A stretch of 64,000 bases of DNA from Hydractinia symbiolongicarpus (taxonomy: Eukaryota; Cnidaria; Hydrozoa; Anthoathecata; Hydractiniidae), in contig NC_079876.1 of NCBI RefSeq assembly GCF_029227915.1, forward strand, positions 15,996,001-16,060,000, written 5' to 3'. The position numbers and the translations under genes were made by a program. How positions within the stretch are numbered: position 1 is the first letter of the stretch; each line of letters starts with the position of its first letter. A model generated the notes under the pieces. That model was not told the DNA's origin, searched no databases, and was given only the letters and a program-made list of their open reading frames with translations. Shown here one piece after another: positions 26,883 through 38,780 of this stretch.

Positions 26883-27141
26883 TTTGAACGAGTGATTTGT
26901 TATGCTGAGGTAGCACTTTTTGATCAGATAACAATGGGATTTGGTGTTTTTTTTACACGACAAAAACAATGCCTTGCATAAAACAGGCCGAAGATCGACT
27001 GTATAAACCGATGCCGAACTTATGCCTAACCTAAGTGGAAAGTTCGGCAAAATTTGATAGACTTAAATATTGAGGTCGACCTTAATAAAATGTTCAGTTT
27101 ATACAGCCGCACTTTTGCCGAACTTAAATCATTTTTAAATT

Positions 27142-27186
27142 TATTTGAGTTAGACGCGGCATAAAATCGGCCGTATAAACTACGCC
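27142..27186. repeat. Right terminal inverted repeat of the Harbinger element
   Basis: 45 bp, the exact inverse of 24032-24076, followed by TGA. A second copy is at 30665-30709 within the duplicated segment. Confidence 0.95.
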
Positions 27187-27493
27187 TGAAAGACTATCCT
27201 TTTTAAAAAAAAACAAGAAGCCCTGGGGGCTCTAAGAATTTCGCTACCAAAATATTTGATGAAAACCTGCCAATTCGTTGTGTTATTGTGCCAAACATTC
27301 GAAGGGGTTTGGTGCATGAACCTCCGAAGATAAAGCACACCAGTGACATTATATCTTACAACAAACGCAAACAAAACGAAACGTGTCATAATAAACTCAC
27401 ATTTTAAAAGAGATTGCTAACAAAAAATACAGCCTATCATTCATGGTTGAGAGTCTTGCGATTGAAACGTTTATGGTCTTAAACGGCATTAGT

Positions 27494-28240
27494 TGACAAA
27501 AAATCAAAATTTTGACTAACTTTCAAAATTTTGAATTACTTTTTTTATTAACTGTGTCAATTTTTGTCGAAAATAAAGCATTTTAATTTTTATATAAATT
27601 TTGACCTGAAATGACATTTAGGTGACAAAAAATCAAACTTTTGGACCATCATCATTTTCAGCATACTTTATTTGTTAACTGTGCCAATTTTTGTTGAAAA
27701 TGAAGTAGTCCTAATTTTTGGACCAATTTTGGCTTAAAATGACATTTAAGGTGGCAAAAAACAATATTTTGATGTCACCATCATGTTCACCATACTTTTT
27801 TTGTTAATTGTGCCAAAATTTGTCAAAAATAAAGTAGTTTTAATTTTTGGACCAATTTTGGCCTAAAATGACATTTAGGTAACAAGAAATCAAAATTTTG
27901 ATGTCACCATCATGTTCAGCATACTTTATTTGTTTACTGTGCCAAATTTTGTTAAAAATAAAGTAGTTTTAATTTTTGGACCAATTTTGGCCTGAAATGA
28001 CATTTAGGTAAGAAGAAATCAAAATTTTGATGTCACCATCATGTTCAGCATACTTTATTTGTTAACTGTTCCAAATTTTGTTGAAAATAAAGTAGTTCTA
28101 ATTTTTGGACCAATTTTGGCCTAAAATGACATTTAGGTGACAAAAATCAAAATTATTATGTCACCATTATGTTCAGCATACTTTTTTTGTTAACTGTGCC
28201 AAATTTTGTCGAAAACAAATACCAATTTTGGCCTGAAGCG
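27494..28240. repeat. 129-bp tandem satellite, ~5.8 units
   Basis: Units start near 27494, 27623, 27752, 27880, 28009 and 28138, each with a (T)GACAAAAAATCAAA block, CATCATGTTCAGCATACTTT and CCAATTTTGGCCT. No transcript-like or coding structure; the 96-codon frame at 28169 is a by-product of the repeat and its flank. Confidence 0.92.
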
Positions 28241-28968
28241 TCAATACTAAACTTCCCAGTAGTTAAGGAGCTTGGGTACGAAGTTTACATCTGTGTCCGT
28301 CAACGTGAAATCCCAGGGTCGATTTTTTCTCAAAAAATGCTCCAAAAGAAAAAAACGACGGTTTTAAAGAATTTCCTACGCCTTCGGGCGCGGAAATTCA
28401 AAAATGAGAATGAGTTTAAGATTTATTTTAGCAGCATGTGTTTACATTGTATGTATTAAAAATAAAACAGGTCCCTCAAGAGCTTGTGGCAAAAATTAAA
28501 TTGCAAATGAGCCATGCCGAAACATTCTTTACATACAATTATTAACACTTCTCTTTCAAGAAAGGAAAAAAAAAATTAAAAATTTTTAGCAAACATTTTT
28601 TATACATTTAAGAATATGAAAATAATATAAAAACTAAATTAATACATGAAAACAAAAATAATATTAAAATTTTACTCAAGAATAATATTGGAAAACACAA
28701 ACCAAGCTTTAATGAATAATGCTCAATGTTTTAATCCTTCATTAAGAAGAAAATATAAATATAAATGTTCTAAAATATAGCTTTGCAGGTAAATTGTGCA
28801 ATTTTTCAAGAGCAATTGGTAATTTTTACATGTGCGATAGTCAAAACACCCAAATAACATTTGAGAATGTGTGAGCATAAGTGCGTGCAATCATACACGT
28901 CTTATGGAAATCTCTGCAATATTTAGTAAATTAAATCTTAATTTAAAAAAAATTGAAAGACGTATCAC

Positions 28969-29247
28969 AAGGCTGAAATACACTATCATTTTTCAATGAT
29001 CATTTTCCAATTATCATTGAAAAATGACAGTGTATACAGAAGAAAATGTCATTTTTTACACTCTCATTTCCAATGATCCTTAAAAATGAAAAGTTGAACA
29101 TGTTCAACTTTTAATTTTTCAATGACATTTTTTTTCTATTGTTTTAAATCGAATCCATTGTTTTTGCACACGTGTTTGTTGCACGCGATGTAGTTTAGGC
29201 GTAAATATAAATAAAAACAAAGATTTAAACAAGTAATTCACCCGAGA
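28969..29247. repeat. Palindrome-rich segment preceding the MADF fragment
   Basis: Inverted 20-bp arms lie at 28981-29000 and 29012-29031 (one mismatch, 11-bp loop), and a perfect 24-bp palindrome at 29089-29112 (AAAAGTTGAACA and its inverse). It resembles the terminal region of another DNA transposon that owned the MADF gene. Confidence 0.6.
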
Positions 29248-29520
29248 ATGAAGACGCAAGAAGCGACCGAAATTTTTTTTGAGATTTGGAGAAGCCAGCC
29301 CAGTTTGTGGGATGTTAAATCTCCGTTTTATAAGGACAGAAACGAGAAGGCAAAAAGTTATGAGATATTCAAAGGCAGACTAGGAATGGAAGGTTTGTGT
29401 TATTTCGAATAGTTTGGATGAGAAAAGAAAAACATGTATATTTTTATAATCTGTTTTTCTTTTTAGAGAAATTAGTGAGGAGTAAAATGAATACACTACG
29501 AAGTTATTTCAGCGCAGAAT
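29248..29520 (+). pseudogene. MADF-domain protein gene fragment, cut at 29521
   Basis: Exon 1 (29248-29392) and the start of exon 2 (29467-29520) join in phase 1 and encode the beginning of a MADF domain, a DNA-binding fold common in transposon accessory proteins. Visible pattern: EIWRSQPSLWDVKSPFYKDR, then AKSYEIFKGRLG, then KLVRSKMNTLRSYFSAEL, matching the MADF spacing of Leu/Trp, Tyr/Asp and the Lys/Arg-Trp-like helix. At 29521 the sequence switches abruptly to the duplicated Harbinger segment, and the frame ends after about 15 unrelated codons. No continuation of the gene is seen beyond copy 2 (after 32619). It probably came from a second Harbinger-type element. Confidence 0.7.
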
Positions 29521-30405
29521 TGAATTTTCAGAAGATAGAGTTTTCAACGATTCAACTGTTTCTTTAATCTCTCCAAGAATATTTTCCGTTTTCATGGACT
29601 TTTTACGTACCGTTGGAGTTGGAACATATGATCTCCTCTTTTTCAAAGAAGAACCCCCAGATGATTCTGATGAATCGAGAGTGGATGAAGTCTCTCCACT
29701 GTCTGACTTCGCTGGGTCATCATCAATCTCTGCATCATTTTCGGTAGAACAATCGATCTGTGAATGGCCTGGCTCAATGGATTGTTGTGGCTGACAATTA
29801 TCCATTGAGCTTATCAAAGGGAGCAACTTGCCAAACCAATTTCCAAGTTCTTTATCTTCTTGGAATCTTTTAATTCCAGAAGCAGTTTTTACTTTCATGA
29901 CTGCATTTCGGCAAATAGTAACACATCGTTTAAACTTCTGTCGTGTTTGTTTTACATCAAAAAGAAATTCTTCATTTCGTTCCTCACAGCGTTGTTTGAT
30001 TTCCTGGATAACTTGGTCGTAGTATTGACTATTTTTCACATTTTTTACGTTGGTCATCAAAAGTTTCTCTTTGAATTTATCATTCTCGATGATAATGTCG
30101 ATCAGATCGTCAACTTGGGCCTCAGGCCATTGTTTCCGTCTGCCCTGCTTCTTTTTCAGTTGTTTTTTATCAAAAATATTCTCGTTGTTATCCTCATCTT
30201 CACTTGTATTATGCTCTTCTTCGTACTCATAGTCCTACAAAAAGCAAACGTTGATCGTGAAAAATGCATCAAAAAACATATATACAAACATGTATATAAA
30301 TTCAATGTTTTCATCTTACAAACTTTTCAATTTTATTCAAAGAAACTTGAAAAAAACTTAAAAAATACTCACAAGCTTCTCGTGGTCACCGACGTAGTCA
30401 GCCAT
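29509..30405 (-). pseudogene. Truncated copy of the Harbinger Myb-like gene
   Basis: Exon 1 (30405-30373) and exon 2 (30234 to the breakpoint at 29521) match the intact gene at 25713-26882. About 90 C-terminal residues, including the Pro/Gln/Tyr-rich tail, are lost; the frame reads three novel residues past the breakpoint to a stop at 29509. The DNA-binding region remains. It no longer has a partner nuclease in cis within the segment. Confidence 0.85.
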
Positions 30406-32619
30406 TTTGAACGAGTGATTTGTTATGCTGAGGTAGCACTTTTTGATCAGATAACAATGGGATTTGGTGTTTTTTTTACACGACAAAAACAATGCCTTGC
30501 ATAAAACAGGCCGAAGATCGACTGTATAAACCGATGCCGAACTTATGCCTAACCTAAGTGGAAAGTTCGGCAAAATTTGATAGACTTAAATATTGAGGTC
30601 GACCTTAATAAAATGTTCAGTTTATACAGCCGCACTTTTGCCGAACTTAAATCATTTTTAAATTTATTTGAGTTAGACGCGGCATAAAATCGGCCGTATA
30701 AACTACGCCTGAAAGACTATCCTTTTTAAAAAAAAACAAGAAGCCCTGGGGGCTCTAAGAATTTCGCTACCAAAATATTTGATGAAAACCTGCCAATTCG
30801 TTGTGTTATTGTGCCAAACATTCGAAGGGGTTTGGTGCATGAACCTCCGAAGATAAAGCACACCAGTGACATTATATCTTACAACAAACGCAAACAAAAC
30901 GAAACGTGTCATAATAAACTCACATTTTAAAAGAGATTGCTAACAAAAAATACAGCCTATCATTCATGGTTGAGAGTCTTGCGATTGAAACGTTTATGGT
31001 CTTAAACGGCATTAGTTGACAAAAAATCAAAATTTTGACTAACTTTCAAAATTTTGAATTACTTTTTTTATTAACTGTGTCAATTTTTGTCGAAAATAAA
31101 GCATTTTAATTTTTATATAAATTTTGACCTGAAATGACATTTAGGTGACAAAAAATCAAACTTTTGGACCATCATCATTTTCAGCATACTTTATTTGTTA
31201 ACTGTGCCAATTTTTGTTGAAAATGAAGTAGTCCTAATTTTTGGACCAATTTTGGCTTAAAATGACATTTAAGGTGGCAAAAAACAATATTTTGATGTCA
31301 CCATCATGTTCACCATACTTTTTTTGTTAATTGTGCCAAAATTTGTCAAAAATAAAGTAGTTTTAATTTTTGGACCAATTTTGGCCTGAAATGACATTTA
31401 GGTAAGAAGAAATCAAAATTTTGATGTCACCATCATGTTCAGCATACTTTATTTGTTAACTGTTCCAAATTTTGTTGAAAATGAAGTAGTCCTAATTTTT
31501 GGACCAATTTTGGCTTAAAATGACATTTAAGGTGGCAAAAAACAATATTTTGATGTCACCATCATGTTCACCATACTTTTTTTGTTAATTGTGCCAAAAT
31601 TTGTCAAAAATAAAGTAGTTTTAATTTTTGGACCAATTTTGGCCTGAAATGACATTTAGGTAAGAAGAAATCAAAATTTTGATGTCACCATCATGTTCAG
31701 CATACTTTATTTGTTAACTGTTCCAAATTTTGTTGAAAATAAAGTAGTTCTAATTTTTGGACCAATTTTGGCCTAAAATGACATTTAGGTGACAAAAATC
31801 AAAATTATTATGTCACCATTATGTTCAGCATACTTTTTTTGTTAACTGTGCCAAATTTTGTCGAAAACAAATACCAATTTTGGCCTGAAGCGTCAATACT
31901 AAACTTCCCAGTAGTTAAGGAGCTTGGGTACGAAGTTTACATCTGTGTCCGTCAACGTGAAATCCCAGGGTCGATTTTTTCTCAAAAAATGCTCCAAAAG
32001 AAAAAAACGACGGTTTTAAAGAATTTCCTACGCCTTCGGGCGCGGAAATTCAAAAATGAGAATGAGTTTAAGATTTATTTTAGCAGCATGTGTTTACATT
32101 GTATGTATTAAAAATAAAACAGGTCCCTCAAGAGCTTGTGGCAAAAATTAAATTGCAAATGAGCCATGCCGAAACATTCTTTACATACAATTATTAACAC
32201 TTCTCTTTCAAGAAAGGAAAAAAAAATTAAAAATTTTTAGCAAACATTTTTTATACATTTAAGAATATGAAAATAATATAAAAACTAAATTAATACATGA
32301 AAACAAAAATAATATTAAAATTTTACTCAAGAATAATATTGGAAAACACAAACCAAGCTTTAATGAATAATGCTCAATGTTTTAATCCTTCATTAAGAAG
32401 AAAATATAAATATAAATGTTCTAAAATATAGCTTTGCAGGTAAATTGTGCAATTTTTCAAGAGCAATTGGTAATTTTTACATGTGCGATAGTCAAAACAC
32501 CCAAATAACATTTGAGAATGTGTGAGCATAAGTGCGTGCAATCATACACGTCTTATGGAAATCTCTGCAATATTTAGTAAATTAAATCTTAATTTAAAAA
32601 AAATTGAAAGACGTATCAC
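29521..32619. repeat. Duplicated segment, copy 2
   Basis: Second copy of 25998-28968, in the same orientation, with one extra satellite unit and a few small indels. It includes the Harbinger right terminal repeat (30665-30709) but not the left end or nuclease gene, so it is not a transposition product. The junctions are abrupt at 29520/29521 and 32619/32620. Confidence 0.93.
31017..31892. repeat. 129-bp satellite in copy 2, ~6.8 units
   Basis: Same monomer as 27494-28240 with one additional unit. The internal blocks at about 31230-31370 and 31480-31625 are almost identical to each other, showing which units were copied. Confidence 0.9.
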
Positions 32620-32713
32620 TTACCCTATTTTATCTGGAAGGGGGCAAGTGCAAAGACTGTTTGGCTAGACATGTGATCAAATAACTTTTGTTGGGTATGA
32701 GGGATAAAATATA

Positions 32714-33119
32714 TCTTATATAATAATACAAAGTGTCTGTGACAGGCATAGTGGATGTGTTTGTTTCTCTTTCAGGTGGCTGAAAACATATGTATTACTT
32801 GTTAACAGCCTGATGCATTTAGACTGACGTTGATTCATTAAATAAAAATAGTGAAGCCAATACTTTGGAAACAGTTGGAAATAACTGACGTCATTTTTAG
32901 CTATATATTTTTTTAAAGTTTCTAGCCCTTTATTGTATATCAACTTTAAAGAAACAATAAATAAAAATAACCTTGTGTGGGTAACTGAGAACTGGCTGGG
33001 ACCAATATGAGACCAATTTCCTAAGCATTGGTCAACTCACCTGTTTTCAGGACAAAAAATCTTTAATTTTTTCATTGTTCTCTTGCCAAGTGGATTTTTC
33101 CACGGGCCTTATTAACTAG
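32714..33119 (+). mobile_element. Short non-autonomous Helitron
   Basis: Begins 5'-TC after A (TCTTATATAATAATAC, 32714). Ends with hairpin GTGGA/TCCAC (33090-33103), a 12-base spacer and CTAG (33116-33119) followed by T. These are the Helitron hallmarks: A|T target, 5' TC, 3' hairpin plus CTRR. It shares internal blocks (AAGTGTCTGTGACAGGCATA, GTGAAGCCA, GGGTAACT) with the Helitrons near 55.4-56.1 kb. It is 406 bp and codes for nothing. Confidence 0.82.
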
Positions 33120-36100
33120 TTAGCTTTGAAGGAATAAATATTCCAGAAAAATGACGTCTTTTTTAATCTCAATCACGTTATTATTTCGTTTTCCGTACTT
33201 TGAACATTTTTAAATGAAAAAATATACAACATAAAAAGTTTAATGACATGATTGTCAATACTTATAGAAAATGGATCTTTTATCTGTATCATTAAAATAG
33301 CAAACTTTCTTCTTAGGGAAAATAGCTCAGGTATAATAGAGCTAACTATTGTTCTTAAGTAAATCTTTATCATGAACAAATTAGATACTCATCTAATTGT
33401 TTTTTAATCAGAATAAGCTTTACCTTGTTTAGCTTCACAATACATTCAATATTGTATTTATTGCGGGAATAGTTTCCTAAAATTTGTTTTCAGTATTGTA
33501 TGTGTAGATATGGATGGGCCTGGCTACTTGCCTAAATATTTACCCTAACAGGACATCTTCCCCTATTGCTTAATTCAGTTCGCTTGCTTGTGTACTGACT
33601 AGAATAAAGTCTCCCCTTGCTTTTTGTACCGCATGCGTTTTCGAACAAGCTCGGTAAAATTTAGAACAGTTGTGCACGTTTCATGTGATCAAAACGACCT
33701 TAAGTGTTAATTCAAGATATTTAGTAGGCCTTTGCGTTTTAATTCACAGTATTTAACCAAAATTTTAAATTTTGTTCAAGGTTGAATTTCACGTTGCAAA
33801 AAATTAAATGCGTACGGCATGGATGAAGGCGTTGTTTTATAAATGGCAAGCATATGCCATATACCATTGGGTAATTCATTACTCTGCAAGTAATAAAAGA
33901 GAAACAGTTACAGTAATACATGCAGTCATGCTGTCGAGTATAGTGATACATAATAACTTTTTGTTGCCCTTCCCTGACCTCTTCCCAGGTTAACTTGTAT
34001 TATGTTACATAAGTACATCGTCGTCCGTAGCGAGGTTATAATAATACAACCTCGTCCTTGGTCTAGGTTGTATTTAAATTAACGTGAATTTTTTAAAAAA
34101 TTTGCCTAAAAAGCAAAAATAGCCGAATACCAGTTGGCTGGAACAAAATTTTCAAATAGCTGGCTACACCCTTTACTTTAATAAAAACTTTGGCGAAAGT
34201 CTAAAGTTTGTTAATTCAAGGAGACAACAGTTTCAATAAACCTGTAATACTTAGCTAGGTTTTTCACAATTAATTTTGTAACAACAAGCTTTATGATGTG
34301 TTTTTATTTGGAGTGACATTAAATTTTGTGAATTCCAAGCAAATAATGTCTATTGTTGTAAAACCATGAAAGTTATTGGTTCGAATCCAATCCATCTTTA
34401 AAAGGTGGTAGTTCAAATGGAAGAACAACATGGTATGCAGTAATTAGTTTCATACTGCAACAAACAATAATCCAAATCAATTCAAAAAATTCATACAGTT
34501 ATACCCTTATTCTGTCTCTTTGTGTGCAAAATTGCGGTGTGATAGAATAAGCTCCATTAATCTACAAAAAAATCGAAGGTTCAATTCGATATCGCGGTAT
34601 TTTAATTATTTTTAATTGTCATTAATAATAAGAACCGCCGTACGCTTTGTTACGCAATCTTTTGTAACCACATCATCAAGTTCTATCCATGTCAGTACCG
34701 ATAAGTAACGATATGGATAAAATTCTTATTTATCTTTTGCAGCTTTTTTAAAATGGAAACAAATCAGAAATTTAAGCTCCTTCGAATTTTTCTACCGTGA
34801 TTAATCAAAAGTTAAGGCTCTTTACATTGCTGTTTAATAGTTCGACAACGAAGATATGAACAGTCAGATTTGAATAGTAAAGTTGTTGGGTTTTGACAAG
34901 ATTTAAAATGTTCTCCTTATGACTTTTTTGACTTCTAAGGGCTTTGTTTTTACAACATACTCACTATAAAAAAACGGACAATATATTGATAATGTAGAAT
35001 GGATATTATGTCCATATGTACTGGAATGAACGGGCTTCTAAATATTGATGTATTGACCATGTGTATAAAAAATGGATATAATGATGCTGCTGCGTCTATC
35101 CGCTGCACTGCAAGGCGCTCCGCGGTTTACGGACTACTGCATCCTTGTTCCCTACCCTCTTCCCTGTTTTCAGACAAGGAAATATAACACTAAGATTTAT
35201 TTATTTACGCCATCATCGGTATCTACAAACTTGAGAAGCCACCACTTACACTAGACAACAGAGGCTGTAGCCAGGATACCCAGCTCAACCTTCCACAACA
35301 TTTCATATTATAATTTATGGCTGGCCTAGTTATTTAAGCTTTCTTTTATAGAGAAAGAAAAAATGATTATAAGGGTGGTTTGAATGGACAACGCTGGGTC
35401 TCCTGGCCAAATTTATGGCTAGACAGACTGAAAGCCTTTGGAGATGGCCAGCCAGTTAGGCGTGTACAAGAGTTATCTCACCTTCTTTTTTGCCTCCAGC
35501 GGTGAGTTAAGGGGCCATTAATTCATACTGTTTATTTTACCGTGGTCACTCACAAACAGAGTTGTTTGCCATGGTATAGTCTACTGCACAAAACTAAATT
35601 GCTTAAAAAAGATAGCTATCATAACACAGGAACTCACAGTAGAGTACTAAACACAAAGTAAAAGGCTAAGAGTATAAAATATCAATTGTTTAATAACAAT
35701 CTATGAAGTTTTCTATAATGGAGGATCATTTGAGACTTAATTAATCAGCATCAGATAGTTTGTTGTGAAAGGTTGCTGAATATTGTTCCATGATTTAAAA
35801 AAATGAACGTCGAGCGAATGTAGATTGAAGGTGGTTGTATATCTAGGTAGCTTGTGCGTGAAGTGCAGAAAAATTATATTTCGAGCTAAAAATGGTTCCT
35901 TCCTGACCAATATAGTAAATTTCAAAAGGAATAATTGAAACAAGAACGTGTTGAAATTTCAATAAACACATTGAAAATGTGTATGTACTTTTCATAAAAC
36001 AATCACACAATGGTGCCATGGCGAAAATTTATCTCATGAAATTTAATTTCATTTTTCGAAATTCTTCTTCAATTCAATTCAATCTTGCAAAGTTTTTATG

Positions 36101-36679
36101 ATCAAAGTAGGTAAGATATATTCTATCCTCTGGATATATCTTTTCTAGAGTGGATCTCAACGAAGAATTATCCTACTAGCAAAATGGGAAAGTTCCTCCG
36201 TGAAAAATTTAAAAATAACAACAGCTAGCGAAAAGGACAACGACAGCAGATAATGAAAGGAGAAATGAATTACATATTTCTGTGAAGACTCTGATAAAAA
36301 TTATAAATGTTGAAAATTATATTGTATGGTAGTAAAACTTGCGAGCCAATACTGTTTATGTATAAAATAGAAGTAGAGGGTTTAAATTTCACAATTTTTA
36401 AAGTTTTTAAACTTTACAAGGAATGCTTGATGCTGAAATATTTTGCTTAATGTGTTTTTATTTCTAAATATATACAGTATTAGGATATGGTTATTAGAAT
36501 TAGGTAACATACTACATATTATTATCTTAAAATATACGTCAAATCATTTGCAGATTTTTATGGCTTGATATTCAAAAACATTTTGTTTGTTGTTTTGAAT
36601 TTTGGATAGTGAAACAAACTCCAATACGTTTTTTGTTGATACATGTTGTGTCATCATACTTTTTTTTCTAATTTTTCAG
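33120..36679. other. Intergenic, no gene supported
   Basis: AT-rich sequence with many short open frames lacking motifs. A B-box-like GGTTCGAATCCAATCC lies at about 34378 without the rest of a tRNA. No strong repeat or transposon end was recognised. Confidence 0.35.
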
Positions 36680-37495
36680 ATTTGAAGGAACACATCAATT
36701 AGCATTGGATTTATTGGCTACAACGCCGCCATCACAAAACAGTTCTCAACTATGGGTAGACTTCATGAAGTGTCATCCCATGGATGGAAAATACCGGAAT
36801 TGATGGTAAGTAGAATTGTTGTTAAATTTCTTGACACTTCGTATATCACGATTTTACACTTATTGTGAAAACATTCGGATAGAGGTACTGTAGGGCTTAA
36901 AAAATAGTGGCAACAACGAAAATGTTGTTACACAAAAATATCTCCCAATATATACTACATCGTATTTTTTAAAGGATTGTCGATGAAATTTAAAGGAGTT
37001 GTTCTGATTGAATTAGAGCTGTTGAAAAGATGTGAAGAAGAAGTCGGCATACTCAAAAAAGAAATGTCTAGCTACTTGCTAGACATTTCTTTATATTATG
37101 GAATAATTGAAAAATGGTCAATAACTCCGACTTTTATGCAAATGAGATATGGTAAATACTTCTTTTTGTGCTAGTTTATATTTATTATTTTAGTTTTGTC
37201 AAATGTACAGGATTCTTCTTTATTGTGTGCTTCTGATTGGATATCTTGACAACAGCTGTTGCACTTTTAAAACTTAGGATTAGATATGGTTTCTCAAATG
37301 ATTCGCTATGGCATTTTCTTTATATTTCAGTGCTTACCAATGGCGAAAAGGTTAATCCTGAAGAGAAGCATAGACTTCGCGGAAAGGGAACTTTTGGGAG
37401 GGTGTCAGGAATTTATTGCCAGGGTTTTATTTCCATCGATCAAAACATATCTACCATAGACAATGAAGATGATTTGAGCGACAAAAAGTGACAGT
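36680..37495 (+). pseudogene. Exon-like segments of an unassigned gene, possibly a transposase relic
   Basis: Three segments have coding character and splice-like borders. The first, 36680-36805 (AG before, GTAAGT after), reads RNTSISIGFIGYNAA then FSTMGRLHEVSSHGWKIPEL in one frame after an early TGA. The second starts about 36975 and runs to 37151, with LKRCEEEVGILKKEMSSYLL. The third is 37331-37491, reading VLTNGEKVNPEEKHRLRGKG to a TGA. The second and third join in frame at phase 1; the first does not fit that phase. The Cys/Glu-rich helix resembles C-terminal parts of KDZ-type transposases, but this is only an impression. I do not assign a function. Confidence 0.35.
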
Positions 37496-38780
37496 GAAAG
37501 CGATTTTTCCTTGCTCGGCTCAGACAGTATTCCGGCATAATGTAGCTTTTATCGTCCGTATTTATTATTTGAACCACCATAGCTTTTTTCCGGGATTACA
37601 TATTTTTAAGATTTCGTATCGTATCCGAAATTTTGTTTAACCGGGCTTTTTCCTCTTTCGTTTTCTCCTTCTCCTTCCCACTCACTCCACGCAGCATGTT
37701 CTATTGTTTGTAATCAATTTATATTATCAACTTGTGTCAAGTCATTAAAGTATGTCTCTGAACTATAAAGGGAATAAAGAAATTGAGTTTGTTCCAAAGT
37801 CTTTTAGCCCGCATTCATTTCATTCTACTTCAATCAAGAAGAGAAAAACTATTAGCTGTATACTATTTCAACTATTTGTAGAATATATATTTTTTAACAA
37901 GTACTTATTTGCTTCTTATAATAATACAAGACGTATAGTATACGTATAACTAGCTCACCTCATACGTGACACTGTATTATATATATTCATTTGTGGAAAT
38001 AAATTGAAATCAATCACAATGGGATATCAAACGGAAAGTGAATGTTTCAAAATATAATTCCGGGCATGCTATGTAATATATTAAAAAGGATGGCCACAAG
38101 CTTGATCATATTTGTTTTGAAATAATCACATAAAAAACTTTCTATATTAACAAAAATCAATATATAAAGAAAGTAGTAATCTTCTTGTGAAACATTCTGC
38201 GATGCCACGGATGCTAATGGTTTTGACTTTCGTAGTGCATGAGCATATTTTTTAAAAAAAATAATTATTTGAGGAAACTACAAAGAAAATTTGAGTTACT
38301 GTCAGTACATTCATATACATTATGAGAACCATCATAAAACCATTCCATAAACCTGAAAGTATATTTCATAACTTTCAGTCTGTGAAATACACAAACACCA
38401 CTAGATTTCATCAAGACTCTACAACTATAAACTACAATCGTTCAATATATATTAACAATTGTTTCACAAAAAACGGATTCTTCTATATTCGAAAGCATAA
38501 CAGATTAATCCTTAACGAAGACGATGTGATAAATGTTTGCCTAAACTTCATTCCAGTATATGTTAACAAGTTTTAATGTTGTGAAACAAAAAAAGGTTTC
38601 GTTCAACCAAAAGATAATCGCTATATACAAAAGTATTCAGGGCTTAATTTATCGAAACAAGACAAGTAGAGTTCGTATATGTGATAATACCTTAGACACA
38701 ATTCATTTCCGGCCAAAATTAAGCGAAACGAGAGAATGAATGTTATGAAAGGCCCAATTCATCAAAACAACGAACCTGCT
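37496..38780. other. Intergenic, no gene supported
   Basis: AT-rich. An 84-codon frame at 38322 is Asn/Ile/Phe-rich and matches nothing I recognise. The beginnings of the 82-bp minisatellite appear in degraded form from about 38640. Confidence 0.35.

Larger units (their letters stand above)
24032..27186 (+). mobile_element. PIF/Harbinger DNA transposon, apparently complete
   Basis: The 45-bp perfect terminal inverted repeats start GGCGTAGTTTATACGGCCGA. They lie at 24032-24076 and 27142-27186, flanked by a 3-bp direct repeat TGA (24029-24031 and 27187-27189). The element is 3,155 bp and carries the two genes typical of the superfamily, a DDE nuclease (+) and a Myb/SANT-like protein (-), convergently arranged with 175 bp between the stops. 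The right 1.19 kb is duplicated at 29521-30709. Confidence 0.95.
25998..28968. repeat. Duplicated segment, copy 1 (Harbinger right half plus 129-bp satellite)
   Basis: Nearly identical to 29521-32619. The left part keeps a constant offset of 3,523; after the satellite the offset is 3,651-3,652, because copy 2 holds one extra 129-bp unit. It starts inside the Myb-like gene and ends at GAAAGACGTATCAC. Confidence 0.93.

Noticed and set aside
26337-26981. 214-codon plus-strand frame (repeated at 29860-30504)
   Set aside because: It is antisense to the Myb-like gene and its intron; Phe/Leu-rich composition reflects the complementary coding strand.
28169-28459. 96-codon frame (and its copy at 31821)
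   Set aside because: It begins inside the 129-bp satellite and extends into its flank; no domain and no start context, and it is duplicated with the segment.
34375-34400. B-box-like GGTTCGAATCCAATCC as a tRNA
   Set aside because: No matching acceptor stem, D-arm or anticodon arm can be built around it.
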